Origin: Sansalvadorimonas sp965243775
GTDB lineage: Bacteria > Pseudomonadota > Gammaproteobacteria > Pseudomonadales > Endozoicomonadaceae
Direction: 5' to 3'
Assembly (NCBI GenBank): GCA_965243775.1
Contig: CBDEWF010000058.1
Location: 7,326-71,325, forward strand
DNA: 64,000 nt
Below, one piece after another: positions 46,238-55,510 of the stretch. The stretch's first letter is position 1. Each line of letters begins with the position of its first letter. Made by a program: the position numbers and the translations under genes. The notes beneath the pieces are model-generated. The model worked only from the letters and a program-made list of their open reading frames with translations, was not told the DNA's origin and searched no databases.

Positions 46238-48157
46238 ATGAGTAAAAGCCTGGATGTCATCTGTATAGGACGTATAGCTGTGGACTTCTACGCCCAGCAG
46301 ATCGGAAGTCGGCTGGAAGATGTCAGCTCCCTCGCCAAGTATCTGGGTGGCTCTTCCGGTAATGTAGCTTACGGCACCGCTCGTATGGGGCTGAAGTCTG
46401 GCATGTTGGCCCGTGTCGGTGACGACCATATGGGACGCTTCCTGAAAGAAGAACTGGATCGCGTAGGCAGCACCAGTGAACACCTTATTACTGACCATGA
46501 GCGACTGACCGCTCTGGTTGTTCTGGGTATTAAAGACCAGGACACCTTCCCCCTGATTTTCTACCGGGATAACTGCGCTGATATGGCGCTGTGTGAAGAC
46601 GATATTAAAGAAGAAGCCATTGCTTCTGCCAAGGTTCTTCATATCACCGGAACCCATTTCTCCACACCACCTACCAATGCTGCCTGCCGCAAGGCCATTG
46701 AATTTGCCCATAGCAATGGTGTGCGCACCTCTCTGGATATTGATTACCGTCCGGTTCTCTGGGGGCTGACCGGCAAAGGCGAGGGTGAAAACCGTTTTGT
46801 TGAAAACAAACAGGTCTCAGAGCATATGCAGTCCATTCTGCCTCTGTTTGACCTGATTGTTGGTACCGAAGAAGAGATTCATATTGCCGGTGGCAGCACC
46901 GACACCCTCGAAGCGCTGCGTAAGGTTCGTAAGCTAAGCAAAGCCACCATTGTTCTGAAGCGTGGAGAACTGGGTGCCAGCGTTTATACCGGTGAGATTC
47001 CAGATGATCTGGATGGTGGTATTAACGGAAAGGGCGTTCGTATTGAAGTGATGAACGTTTTGGGTGCTGGCGATGCCTTTATGTCCGGTCTGCTGCGTGG
47101 TTATGTGAATGAAGAACCATGGGAACAGGCTCTGCGTTACGCCAATGCCTGTGGTGCCCTGGTTGTTTCCCGTCATGGCTGTGCACCCGCCATGCCCAGC
47201 ATGGAAGAACTGGATTACTACCTGGAGCGTGAGCAGGAAATCCTGCGTCCAGACCTCGATAAAGAACTGAACTATCTGCACCGCGTAACCTGCCGTGATG
47301 TGCAGTGGCCTGAACTGAATGTGCTGGCATTTGACCACCGTCGTCAGCTTATCGATATGTGCAATGAGACTGGCGCTGATTTCAGCCGGGTTAAAAAGCT
47401 GAAGCGTCTGATTCTTGAAGCAGCCCGTGCAGGTGCTGAAGAGATGAACCTGGAAGGTAAAGCAGGAATCCTCTGCGATGACACCTTTGCCCAGGACACT
47501 CTGAATGAAGTCACCGGCAATGGCTGGTGGATTGGCCGCCCGGTTGAGCAACCTTCCTCCCGTCCTCTACGTCTGGAGCATGGTGACACCATCGCCCGCC
47601 GTCTGGTGAGCTGGCCGAAAGAGCATGTGGTGAAATGCCTGTGCTTCTACCACCCCGATGATGAAATCGGCCTGCGTCTGGAGCAGGAACGACAGGTTCA
47701 GTCTACCTACGAAGCCTGTGTGGCCAGCGGTCATGAGTTCCTGCTGGAGCTGATTCCACCTAAAGGCTCTGAAGTTGATGACACCACCCTGATCCGCTCC
47801 ATGAAGCGCTTCTACAACCTGGATGTTCGTCCTGACTGGTGGAAAGTTCCTTCTCCAAGTCGCCAAGCCTGGAAAGAGATTGATGCGCTGATCAAGGATC
47901 GTGCGCCTCATTGCCGCGGTGTAATTCTGCTGGGTCTGGATGCGCCTGCTGACGAACTACAGGAAGGCTTTAACGCCTCTGCCGGTATCGATGTGTGCAA
48001 GGGCTTTATGGTTGGACGCACAATCTTTGGTAAGCCTTCAAAAGAGTGGCTGACCAACAATATTGATGACAAGGAGTTCGTACGACAGGTTTCTGTCAAC
48101 TATATGGAGCTGATCCAGTCCTGGCGCGAACGTGAGTACGTAGAAGAACAGCCTTGA
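46238..48157 (+). CDS. iolC: 5-dehydro-2-deoxygluconokinase fused to DUF2090 aldolase-like domain
   Basis: A 639-residue fusion. Residues 1-320 are a PfkB/ribokinase-type IolC kinase: DVICIGRIAVDFYAQQIG at the N-terminus, GGSSGNVAYGTARMG, and VLGAGDAFMSGLL with the catalytic Asp. Residues about 335-639 are DUF2090, an aldolase-like TIM barrel with VLAFDHRRQL near its start. The kinase makes 2-deoxy-5-keto-gluconate-6-phosphate; the DUF2090 part is thought to supply the IolJ aldolase step giving malonate semialdehyde and DHAP. No separate iolJ is present, which supports that. Confidence 0.92.
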   Translation: MSKSLDVICIGRIAVDFYAQQIGSRLEDVSSLAKYLGGSSGNVAYGTARMGLKSGMLARVGDDHMGRFLKEELDRVGSTSEHLITDHERLTALVVLGIKDQDTFPLIFYRDNCADMALCEDDIKEEAIASAKVLHITGTHFSTPPTNAACRKAIEFAHSNGVRTSLDIDYRPVLWGLTGKGEGENRFVENKQVSEHMQSILPLFDLIVGTEEEIHIAGGSTDTLEALRKVRKLSKATIVLKRGELGASVYTGEIPDDLDGGINGKGVRIEVMNVLGAGDAFMSGLLRGYVNEEPWEQALRYANACGALVVSRHGCAPAMPSMEELDYYLEREQEILRPDLDKELNYLHRVTCRDVQWPELNVLAFDHRRQLIDMCNETGADFSRVKKLKRLILEAARAGAEEMNLEGKAGILCDDTFAQDTLNEVTGNGWWIGRPVEQPSSRPLRLEHGDTIARRLVSWPKEHVVKCLCFYHPDDEIGLRLEQERQVQSTYEACVASGHEFLLELIPPKGSEVDDTTLIRSMKRFYNLDVRPDWWKVPSPSRQAWKEIDALIKDRAPHCRGVILLGLDAPADELQEGFNASAGIDVCKGFMVGRTIFGKPSKEWLTNNIDDKEFVRQVSVNYMELIQSWREREYVEEQP

Positions 48158-48211
48158 GCCAGGAATGACCTTAGGGTTGCAGAAAACAGAATGAAAACAG
48201 AATGTGTCATC

Positions 48212-48272
48212 GTCATCCCCGCGAAAGCGGGGATCCACTAACGTGGAAGATTCCCGCCTCTGCGGGAATGAC
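48212..48272. repeat. Intergenic palindromic repeat, paired unit (iolC-iolD)
   Basis: GTCATCCCCGCGAAAGCGGGGATCCAC and, inverted, ATTCCCGCCTCTGCGGGAATGAC, about ten bases apart. Same family as the other iol-gap repeats. Confidence 0.85.
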
Positions 48273-48353
48273 AAAATCGGTAAGTTCTGGATTGCTTCTT
48301 ATCTAAAGATCATTCCTTTAAAAAGAATACGGGATTGAGGGAGTAACGAAACA

Positions 48354-50210
48354 ATGAAAACCGTACGGTTAACCATGGCTCAAGCCCTGGTGAAATATCT
48401 TCAGGCCCAATACATCGATATTGATGGAAAAGAAGAACAGCTGTTTGCCGGTGTGTTCGCCATCTTTGGTCACGGTAATGTGGCTGGTCTGGGCGAGGCT
48501 CTGCATGCGGTCAAAAAAGAGCTCCCAACTTATCGTGCTCACAATGAGCAGACCATGGCCCATGCTGCTGTTGCTTACGCCAAGCAGAACCGTCGCCAGC
48601 GCATCATGGCTGCCACAACGTCTGTTGGCCCTGGTGCAGCGAATCTGGTAACTGCGGCTGGTGTGGCTCATGCCAACCGTCTGCCAGTTCTTCTGCTGCC
48701 AGGTGACACTTTTGCAACCCGTCGTCCTGACCCAGTTCTGCAGCAGGTTGAACACTTTGGTGATCCGAATATCACCACCAATGATTGCCTGCGTCCGGTG
48801 TCCCGTTACTTTGACCGGATCAATCGCCCTGAGCAGATTATTACCAGCTTGCCCGCTGCTGTTCGTGTGATGCTTGACCCCGTTGACTGTGGCCCTGCAA
48901 CTCTGGCTCTGCCCCAGGATGTGCAGACCATGGCTTATGACTATCCAGAGAACTTCTTCCGCAAGCAGGTTCACCATCTGAGCCGCCCACGTGCAGCCAT
49001 GCGTGATCTGGATATCGCTGCTCACCTTATCCGTGACAGCAAGAAGCCTTTGCTGATTGCCGGCGGTGGTGTGCATTACTCCGGTGCATGTGAATCCCTG
49101 AAGGACTTTGTTGAAACCTTCAATATTCCGGTTTGTGAAACTCAGGCCGGTAAAGGTGCCCTGAACTGGGATCACCCCAACAATCTTGGTGGTATCGGTG
49201 TCATGGGGGCAGAGAGTGCCAACAAGGCCGCTGAAGAAGCCGATCTGGTGATTGCTGTTGGTACCCGTCTACAGGACTTCAATACTCAGTCCCGCACCTT
49301 GTTCAGCCGTGAGGGCCTAAAGGTTGTAGGTCTGAACGTGGCACCTTTTGATGCGGTCAAGCATGAATCCATTCCAATGGTTTCCGATGCCCGCGAAGGT
49401 ATTCGTGAACTGACAGAAGCCTTGTCTGGCTGGAATGCAGAAACTGAATGGCTGGCAAGCTGCCAGGATTGGGCTGTCTCTTGGAACAAGCGGGTTGACG
49501 GCATTCTGGCTGCACCAGAAGGTAAGGATGAAAATTACCTGCCCACCGACGCCAATGTGATCGGCGCAGTATGGCGTTCCACCACTGAGCAGGACACAGT
49601 TCTCTGCGCAGCTGGCGGCCTGCCCGGTGAGTTGCAGAAACTGTGGCGTGCCCGTTCCGACAAGCACTACCACCTGGAGTATGGCTACTCCTGCATGGGT
49701 TACGAAGTGGCTGGTGGCATGGGTGCCCGGATGGCAACGCCTGACCGTGAAATCTATGTGATGGTTGGTGACGGTTCCTACCTGATGGCCAACAGTGAGC
49801 TGGCTACCTCCGTTATGCTGGGTCACAAGATTATTGTTATCTGTCTGGATAACCGTGGCTTTGCCTGTATCAACCGTCTGCAGAATGGCTGCGGTGGTGA
49901 GTCCTTCAATAACCTGCTGCAGGATTGCTACACCGTTGAAGGTGGCGCTCCCAAGGTTGATTTCGCTGCTCACGCCAAGTCTCTGGGTGCTGACTCCGAA
50001 CAGGTTCAGAGCATCGAACAGCTGGAAGCTTCACTGGAACGTGCCCGCGCTTCCGACAAGAGCTACCTCATTGCTATCGATACCGATCCAATGCCTTCTA
50101 CTGATAACCACACTTGGTGGGATGTTGCCATTGCTGAAGTATCCGAGTGCAAAGAAGTGGTAGAAGCTCGCAAAGGTTACGAAAAAGCCAGCGAAAAACA
50201 GCCTTACTAA
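48354..50210 (+). CDS. iolD: 3D-(3,5/4)-trihydroxycyclohexane-1,2-dione hydrolase
   Basis: ThDP-dependent ring-opening enzyme of inositol catabolism, giving 5-deoxy-glucuronate. At 618 residues it has the three-domain acetolactate-synthase-like fold. An N-terminal PYR domain carries the catalytic Glu in RAHNEQTMAHAAV. The C-terminal PP domain has the ThDP motif GDGSYLMANSELATSV followed by NRGFACINRLQ. Length and motifs match IolD. It is preceded by GAGGGAG and sits between iolC and iolE. Confidence 0.95.
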   Translation: MKTVRLTMAQALVKYLQAQYIDIDGKEEQLFAGVFAIFGHGNVAGLGEALHAVKKELPTYRAHNEQTMAHAAVAYAKQNRRQRIMAATTSVGPGAANLVTAAGVAHANRLPVLLLPGDTFATRRPDPVLQQVEHFGDPNITTNDCLRPVSRYFDRINRPEQIITSLPAAVRVMLDPVDCGPATLALPQDVQTMAYDYPENFFRKQVHHLSRPRAAMRDLDIAAHLIRDSKKPLLIAGGGVHYSGACESLKDFVETFNIPVCETQAGKGALNWDHPNNLGGIGVMGAESANKAAEEADLVIAVGTRLQDFNTQSRTLFSREGLKVVGLNVAPFDAVKHESIPMVSDAREGIRELTEALSGWNAETEWLASCQDWAVSWNKRVDGILAAPEGKDENYLPTDANVIGAVWRSTTEQDTVLCAAGGLPGELQKLWRARSDKHYHLEYGYSCMGYEVAGGMGARMATPDREIYVMVGDGSYLMANSELATSVMLGHKIIVICLDNRGFACINRLQNGCGGESFNNLLQDCYTVEGGAPKVDFAAHAKSLGADSEQVQSIEQLEASLERARASDKSYLIAIDTDPMPSTDNHTWWDVAIAEVSECKEVVEARKGYEKASEKQPY

Positions 50211-50219
50211 AAATGTTCC

Positions 50220-50308
50220 GTCATTCCCGCGAAAGCGGGCGTGCGCTGTCATTCCTGCGAAAGCAGGAATTCATTTAAGAGTTAGATTCCCGCTTTCGCG
50301 GGAATGAC
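50220..50308. repeat. Intergenic palindromic repeat, three arms (iolD-iolE)
   Basis: Three consecutive arms: TTCCCGCGAAAGCGGG, GTCATTCCTGCGAAAGCAGGAAT and, inverted, ATTCCCGCTTTCGCGGGAATGAC. It begins only about ten bases after the iolD stop. Confidence 0.85.
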
Positions 50309-50383
50309 AAAGGTTTAAGGAATCAAATCTTTGTCAAAGAAACAAACCAAGAAACCAAATCAAAAATCGAGAGTGAAAAAGCC

Positions 50384-51274
50384 ATGTCTAACGTAAAACT
50401 GGGCATCAACCCTCTGACTTGGACCAACGATGATATGCCCAGCCTGGGCGCCGAAACTCCTCTGGAAACCTGCCTGGCAGAATCCAAGGAAGCAGGTTTT
50501 GTTGGTGTTGAGCTTGGTAACAAATTCCCCCGTAAAGCCGAAGTTCTGAAGCCTATTCTGGCAGAGTTTGACCGTGAGCTGGTTTCCGGCTGGTACAGCG
50601 CTGAACTGCTGACCCGTTCCGTTGAAGCTGAAATTGAAGCAGTTCAGGATCATCTGACTCTGCTGAAGGCCTGCGGCTGCCCGGTCATGGTTGTGTGTGA
50701 AGTGACCGACTGCATCCACGGCGCTATGGAAACTCCTCTGACCCGTCGTCCAGTTATGGCTGCCGAGAAATGGGAAGAGTTTGGTAAGCGTATGACTGAG
50801 TTTGGTGACTATCTGAAAGAGCAGGGTGTGCATCTGGCTTATCACCATCATATGGGCACCGTTGTTCAGACTGAAGAAGAAGTAAACAAGCTGATGGAAG
50901 TGACTGGTCCTTCTGTTGGTCTGCTGCTGGATACCGGACACCTGACTTTTGCCGGTGGTGATCCTGTTCGCTGTGCCGCCAAGTGGGGCGACCGCATTGT
51001 TCACGTTCACACCAAAGATGTTCGTGCAGAAGTTCTGGACGATTGTCTGAACCGTGACCTGCCATTCCTGAAGTCTGTACTGCAGGGCGTGTTCACTGTT
51101 CCTGGTGATGGTTCCGTTGACTATAACGCTGTTCTGGCTGAGCTGAAAAAAGTGGATTACCACGGCTGGCTGGTTGTTGAAGCCGAGCAGGATCCTGCTA
51201 TTGCGCATCCGCTGACTTACGCAACCATGGGCTACAAGAACCTGAATGCGATTGTTGAAGCGACAGGTCTGTAA
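50384..51274 (+). CDS. iolE: Myo-inosose-2 dehydratase
   Basis: Dehydrates 2-keto-myo-inositol to the trione used by IolD. A 296-residue AP-endonuclease-2-like TIM barrel: GINPLTWTNDDMPSLG at the start, then GFVGVELGNKFPR, HLAYHHHMGTVVQ, LLLDTGHLTFAGG and DYHGWLVVEAEQDPA with metal ligands. All are standard for IolE. The ATG lies about 20 bases after a GAGAGTG-containing stretch. Confidence 0.95.
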   Translation: MSNVKLGINPLTWTNDDMPSLGAETPLETCLAESKEAGFVGVELGNKFPRKAEVLKPILAEFDRELVSGWYSAELLTRSVEAEIEAVQDHLTLLKACGCPVMVVCEVTDCIHGAMETPLTRRPVMAAEKWEEFGKRMTEFGDYLKEQGVHLAYHHHMGTVVQTEEEVNKLMEVTGPSVGLLLDTGHLTFAGGDPVRCAAKWGDRIVHVHTKDVRAEVLDDCLNRDLPFLKSVLQGVFTVPGDGSVDYNAVLAELKKVDYHGWLVVEAEQDPAIAHPLTYATMGYKNLNAIVEATGL

Positions 51275-51338
51275 TTCATAACAACAGATAGCAAAAGAAA
51301 TACAGTCTTAGATAAATAGCATTAAAGAATGAACCATC

Positions 51339-51532
51339 GTCATCCCCGCGCAAGCGGGGAACCATTTGGTAATGAGTCAAATGCGTTGATGACCCTTTAC
51401 AACCTCGTCACTCCTGCGAAAGCAGGAGTCTACCAGCTTGAGATTCCTGCTTTCGCAGGAATGACGGGCATCAACGCATTTCATACATGACCAACCATTT
51501 AAGCGGTGGATTCCCGCTTTCGCGGGAATGAC
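51339..51532. repeat. Nested palindromic repeat cluster (iolE-iolA gap)
   Basis: Fills most of the 320-bp gap. Arms at 51339-51360, 51407-51465 (a pair) and 51508-51532. Between them AAATGCGTTGATGACCC (near 51380) is mirrored by GGGCATCAACGCATTT (near 51466), so the whole block can fold as one large nested hairpin. Confidence 0.8.
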
Positions 51533-51594
51533 GATAGTTGGGGTTCTTGATTGCTTCTCATTCAGGGCTGCATTTTTGAAGAGGAACAAGATTA

Positions 51595-53097
51595 GTGAGA
51601 GTCATCGGAAATTATATAAATGGTGAATTCAAGGCCAGTGAGTCTGGCCGTGAAGGTGCCATCTTTAATCCTGCAACAGGTGAGCAGGTTGCTGCAGTCA
51701 GCCTGTCCACTGCAGAAGAAACCAACCACGCGATTGATATCGCAGCCAAAGCCTTTCCAGCCTGGTCTAACACCAGCTCTGTGAAGCGCGCCCGGGTGAT
51801 GTTCAAGTTCAAGGAACTGCTTGAGCAGCATGCCGATGAACTGGCGGAAATGATTTCCATTGAACACGGTAAAGTGTTCTCCGATGCCAAGGGTGAACTG
51901 ACCCGTGGTCTGGAAGTTGTTGAGTTTGCCTGTGGCATTCCTCACCTGCAGAAGGGTGAGAAATCCATGAATGTGGGTACCGGCGTAGACAGCTGGTCCC
52001 AGATGATGCCGCTTGGTGTTTGTGCCGGTATCGTGCCTTTCAACTTCCCCGCCATGGTTCCAATGTGGATGTTCCCGGTAGCCATTGCCTGCGGTAACAC
52101 CTTTGTTCTGAAGCCTTCTGAGAAAGTACCTTCTGCCGTAATGCGAATGGCAGAGCTGCTGAAAGAAGCCGGTCTGCCTGATGGTGTATTCAATATCGTG
52201 AACGGCGACCGTGATGCCGTTGATGTGATGTTGACTCACCCACAAGTTGAAGCAATTAGCTTTGTTGGTTCAACTCCTGTAGCCGAGTACATCTACACCC
52301 GTGGCAGCCAGCACGGCAAGCGTGTTCAGGCACTTGGTGGCGCCAAGAACCATATGGTGATCATGCCTGATGCCGATATGGACGCAGCAGCCAATGCTCT
52401 GATGGGCGCAGCTTACGGTGCGGCCGGCGAACGTTGCATGGCGATCTCCGTAGCTGTTCCTGTTGGTGAAGGTACTGCCGAGAAGCTAGTAGAAAAATTG
52501 TTGCCCAAGCTGGAAGCTCTGCGTGTAGGCCCGGGTATTGTTGAAGGCCCTGACAATGATATGGGCGCAGTTATCAGCAAGCAGCACCGTGACAATATCC
52601 ACTCCTATGTTGATAAAGGTGTGGAAGAAGGTGCCAAATTGCTGGTTGATGGCCGTGACCTGAAAGTTCCAGGCCATGAGAACGGCTTCTTTATTGGTGG
52701 CAGCCTGTTTGACCACGTAACCCCAGAGATGACTATCTACAAGGAAGAAATCTTTGGCCCGGTTCTCTGTATTGCCCGTGTGAACAGCTTCAGTGAAGCT
52801 GTTGAACTGGTTAATGCTCATGAGTACGGCAACGGTGTAGCGCTGTTTACCAGCGATGGTAAGTCTGCCCGTGAATTCGCCCAGCATATTCAGGTAGGCA
52901 TGGTAGGCATTAACGTTCCAGTGCCTGTTCCAATGGCATTCCATAGCTTTGGTGGCTGGAAGCGTTCCCTGTTTGGCCCACTGCATATGCATGGCCCGGA
53001 TGGCGTACGTTTCTATACCCGTATGAAGATGGTCACCAGCCGCTGGAATGACCATGATCCATCAGACTCCGCATTTACCATGCCGACTATGAAGTAA
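51595..53097 (+). CDS. iolA: CoA-acylating (methyl)malonate-semialdehyde dehydrogenase
   Basis: Converts malonate semialdehyde to acetyl-CoA and CO2, the last step of the inositol pathway; the family also acts in valine and thymine breakdown (MmsA). The 500-residue ALDH fold shows GIVPFNFPAMVPMWMFP, the NAD loop FVGSTPVAEYIY, the catalytic Cys in GAAGERCMAIS and the KEEIFGPVL motif. The start is a GTG at 51595 with GAGGAA upstream. It is the final gene of the iol operon. Confidence 0.94.
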   Translation: MRVIGNYINGEFKASESGREGAIFNPATGEQVAAVSLSTAEETNHAIDIAAKAFPAWSNTSSVKRARVMFKFKELLEQHADELAEMISIEHGKVFSDAKGELTRGLEVVEFACGIPHLQKGEKSMNVGTGVDSWSQMMPLGVCAGIVPFNFPAMVPMWMFPVAIACGNTFVLKPSEKVPSAVMRMAELLKEAGLPDGVFNIVNGDRDAVDVMLTHPQVEAISFVGSTPVAEYIYTRGSQHGKRVQALGGAKNHMVIMPDADMDAAANALMGAAYGAAGERCMAISVAVPVGEGTAEKLVEKLLPKLEALRVGPGIVEGPDNDMGAVISKQHRDNIHSYVDKGVEEGAKLLVDGRDLKVPGHENGFFIGGSLFDHVTPEMTIYKEEIFGPVLCIARVNSFSEAVELVNAHEYGNGVALFTSDGKSAREFAQHIQVGMVGINVPVPVPMAFHSFGGWKRSLFGPLHMHGPDGVRFYTRMKMVTSRWNDHDPSDSAFTMPTMK

Positions 53098-53130
53098 GAC
53101 ACTTTTAGTCAGTTTATTGATCGTCCCTGG

Positions 53131-53168
53131 CAGGATATTGCGCTTGTATAGGCAGTATCCTGTTTTTT
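53131..53168 (+). terminator. Rho-independent terminator of the iol operon
   Basis: CAGGATATTGC pairs with GCAGTATCCTG across a ten-base loop and is followed by TTTTTT. It lies 34 bases after the iolA stop. Confidence 0.75.
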
Positions 53169-53172
53169 ATAT

Positions 53173-53622
53173 TCAAGATGCACGAATCATATCAATATGA
53201 GGAATGCCATCCTCAAGATACTCTTCTGATGCTACTTTGAATCCATAGTTCTTATAGAAATCCAGCAAGTAAGATTGAGCTCCTATCTTGATAGACTGCT
53301 CCGGCCATATGGATTCCGCATGACTGAGCCCTTGTTTCAGTAGGGTATGAGAAGTCCCTTTACCTCGCATTAACTGATGGACGGCAACCCGGCCAAGGCT
53401 GACTTGTGGATATGTACATCCTGGTGGCAATAGACGGAGATAGGCAACCAACTGATCACCCTGATACCCCAGCAGGTGGCGGGTTTCAGGATGACGGTCA
53501 TGCTCATCTAGTTCGTGGTAGGGGCAGTTTTGCTCCACAACGAAAATATCCACCCGAAGTTTCAGTAGTTCATAGAGCTGATTTGTGGTGAGTTGTGAAA
53601 AAGTAAGGCAACTACAATCCAT
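53173..53622 (-). CDS. elaA: ElaA-type GNAT N-acetyltransferase
   Basis: A 149-residue GNAT-fold protein of the ElaA family. It begins with the typical LTTNQLYELLKLRVDIFVVEQNCPY and has the acetyl-CoA-binding loop LGRVAVHQLMRGKGTSHTLL. The C-terminal HIDMIRAS tail is also typical. The acetyl acceptor is unknown. It converges on the iol operon and overlaps nothing; the PanZ-like GNAT gene lies 27 bases upstream on the same strand. Confidence 0.88.
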   Translation of the reverse strand: MDCSCLTFSQLTTNQLYELLKLRVDIFVVEQNCPYHELDEHDRHPETRHLLGYQGDQLVAYLRLLPPGCTYPQVSLGRVAVHQLMRGKGTSHTLLKQGLSHAESIWPEQSIKIGAQSYLLDFYKNYGFKVASEEYLEDGIPHIDMIRAS

Positions 53623-53649
53623 GCCATTCCCCCAGAGTGAAGAGATTTT

Positions 53650-54021
53650 CTATTGCTTTAAGTAGCTGGGAAGAGTGTCTAATTGTGCGCTTTCAGGTAA
53701 AGAGATTTGAAGGCTGCAGCCAGATTCTTCCGCTATCCTTTCCAGCTCAGAGACTATGCGCTGACCAACACAGCGATTCCGGGTCACTTCGCGAACACAG
53801 AGCCAAGTCAGGTTCCACTGGTTTTTTTCTTCTGTAACCAAGGCTGCAACAATCAGACGATCATTGAAGCGTCCAGCAAAAAGCTTCTGGTTAGGCTGTT
53901 TCAGCCATTCATCAATAGACTTATCCGTTGGCAGCCATTCTGGAGCATCATTCCGGATTTTTTCGATATCAACACGGTCTTCAGGTGCGAGTCTAGTAAG
54001 GTGTTCAACAATAACCGGCAT
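53650..54021 (-). CDS. panM: PanZ/PanM-like GNAT protein (PanD maturation factor)
   Basis: A 123-residue GNAT protein. Features are VDIEKIRNDAP near residue 18, LFAGRFNDRLIVAALV, LTWLCVREVTRNRCVGQRIV (acetyl-CoA loop) and a short C-terminus. Length and pattern fit the PanZ/PanM family, which binds acetyl-CoA and triggers self-cleavage of aspartate decarboxylase PanD in coenzyme A synthesis. The panD gene is not in view. A generic GNAT protein is the alternative. Confidence 0.7.
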   Translation of the reverse strand: MPVIVEHLTRLAPEDRVDIEKIRNDAPEWLPTDKSIDEWLKQPNQKLFAGRFNDRLIVAALVTEEKNQWNLTWLCVREVTRNRCVGQRIVSELERIAEESGCSLQISLPESAQLDTLPSYLKQ

Positions 54022-54135
54022 GGTATGGCTCCAGTAAAATCGAAGCCATCATAAGCTGCAGAACAGGAATAACAAGGGGGAGAAGTGGAGAGCACGGCAT
54101 TACACGAAAAATTGCAGTGCTCTCTACAGAGTAAA

Positions 54136-54636
54136 TTACATGAAGTGGTAGTTCAGGCCTACGCTCAGGAAGTCTACATCTTGCTCAAGAATGGTGTATT
54201 CCGCTTCAATGCTGACAGGGCCGCTACGGTATCCAGCACCAATACCTGCAGAAAAGCCGTCATCGCCAAAGTCAGCAGTTTGATTAGCAACCTTGATGGA
54301 GACTTCTTCATTTAATATACCCGCTTTAAATTTGGCGTACACATCACCACTGGTGCGATAAACACCGTACAAGGCATATGTTTGCATGTCGCCGTTAAAT
54401 TTCATACCTGCAGTTTTCAGGTCGAAATCAGTATCTGTGTATTCCAGCTCAATGGCATAGTTTTCATTGAAGGAATAGCCAAGCTGAATGCCCAAAGGTG
54501 CTGCTGTGTCATATGCACTAACATCAATATCCATGTTACCGGACTTGATGCCTGCATAAAAAAGCTCTGTAGCGTTGGCGGAGACGCAAGCGGCTGACAT
54601 GGCTACAGCAGCTACAAAAGGGATAATTTTCTTCAT
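54136..54636 (-). CDS. Small outer-membrane beta-barrel protein
   Basis: A 166-residue OmpA-barrel/opacity-type porin family protein. A signal peptide ends at VSANA. Eight alternating amphipathic strands follow, such as LFYAGIKSGNMDIDVS, GIQLGYSFNENYAIELEYTDTDF and the last strand FLSVGLNYHFM with a terminal aromatic region. The role is likely structural or adhesive. A hairpin lies just after its stop (54088-54124). Confidence 0.8.
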   Translation of the reverse strand: MKKIIPFVAAVAMSAACVSANATELFYAGIKSGNMDIDVSAYDTAAPLGIQLGYSFNENYAIELEYTDTDFDLKTAGMKFNGDMQTYALYGVYRTSGDVYAKFKAGILNEEVSIKVANQTADFGDDGFSAGIGAGYRSGPVSIEAEYTILEQDVDFLSVGLNYHFM

Positions 54637-54874
54637 TTTACATCCTTGAGAGGGGGAATCTGCTTGTCCTTTCCAGAGAAGCAGGATGAAAGCCGGAGCA
54701 TTATAGAAAAATATGCACAGAGTATTTCTTTTGTCTTGGTAATTTTTTTGTCAGTAAATAATGAATCAGGGCAGTCCTATGAATAACTGTGGCTCAGTCA
54801 TATAATCCAGCGAGACAAAGACAAAAAAGCCCCTGCAGGTGGCTGTAATTACTAGAACAAACCCGGAAGATCCC

Positions 54875-55468
54875 ATGGCTGACCGTAAAGCACATGTAGA
54901 ACGCAACACCCTGGAAACCCAGATCAAGGTTGAGATCAATCTGGATGGAGATGGGCAGGCTGCGTTTGATACCGGAATCCCCTTTCTTGAGCATATGATG
55001 GACCAGATTGCCCGTCATGGCCTGATTGACCTGAATATTCAGGCAGATGGCGACCGCCATATTGACGATCACCATACCGTGGAAGATATCGGGATTACCC
55101 TGGGGCAGGCTTTCGATAAAGCCGTGGGGGACAAGAAAGGTATCCGCCGTTATGGCCACGCTTATGTTCCTCTGGATGAAGCACTTTCCCGTGTAGTGAT
55201 TGATTTCTCTGGCCGCCCTGGTCTGGTCTTCAATGTGGATTACACCCGAGCGTCAGTGGGCGGATTCGATGTGGATCTGTTCCAGGAGTTCTTCCAGGGT
55301 TTTACCAATCACGCCAAAGTCACACTGCATATTGATAATATTCGCGGCAGCAACACCCACCACCAGATCGAAACAGTATTCAAGGCCTTTGGCCGAGCCC
55401 TGCGTATGGCGCTGGAATCTGATGAACGTATGAAAGGTCAGATGCCTTCCACCAAGGGAAGTCTCTAG
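54875..55468 (+). CDS. hisB: Imidazoleglycerol-phosphate dehydratase
   Basis: Sixth step of histidine synthesis. The 197-residue monofunctional HisB has the duplicated metal-binding His motifs DTGIPFLEHMMDQIARHG, DDHHTVEDIGI, and later HIDNIRGSNTHHQIE. ATG 54875 with GGAAGA upstream is preferred to the in-frame GTG at 54839. It is first in the hisB-hisH-hisF cluster. Confidence 0.95.
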   Translation: MADRKAHVERNTLETQIKVEINLDGDGQAAFDTGIPFLEHMMDQIARHGLIDLNIQADGDRHIDDHHTVEDIGITLGQAFDKAVGDKKGIRRYGHAYVPLDEALSRVVIDFSGRPGLVFNVDYTRASVGGFDVDLFQEFFQGFTNHAKVTLHIDNIRGSNTHHQIETVFKAFGRALRMALESDERMKGQMPSTKGSL

Positions 55469-55510
55469 CCCGGCTCGTTGTGGAGCTGATTTTTTTATGG
55501 ATGGTAGTAC

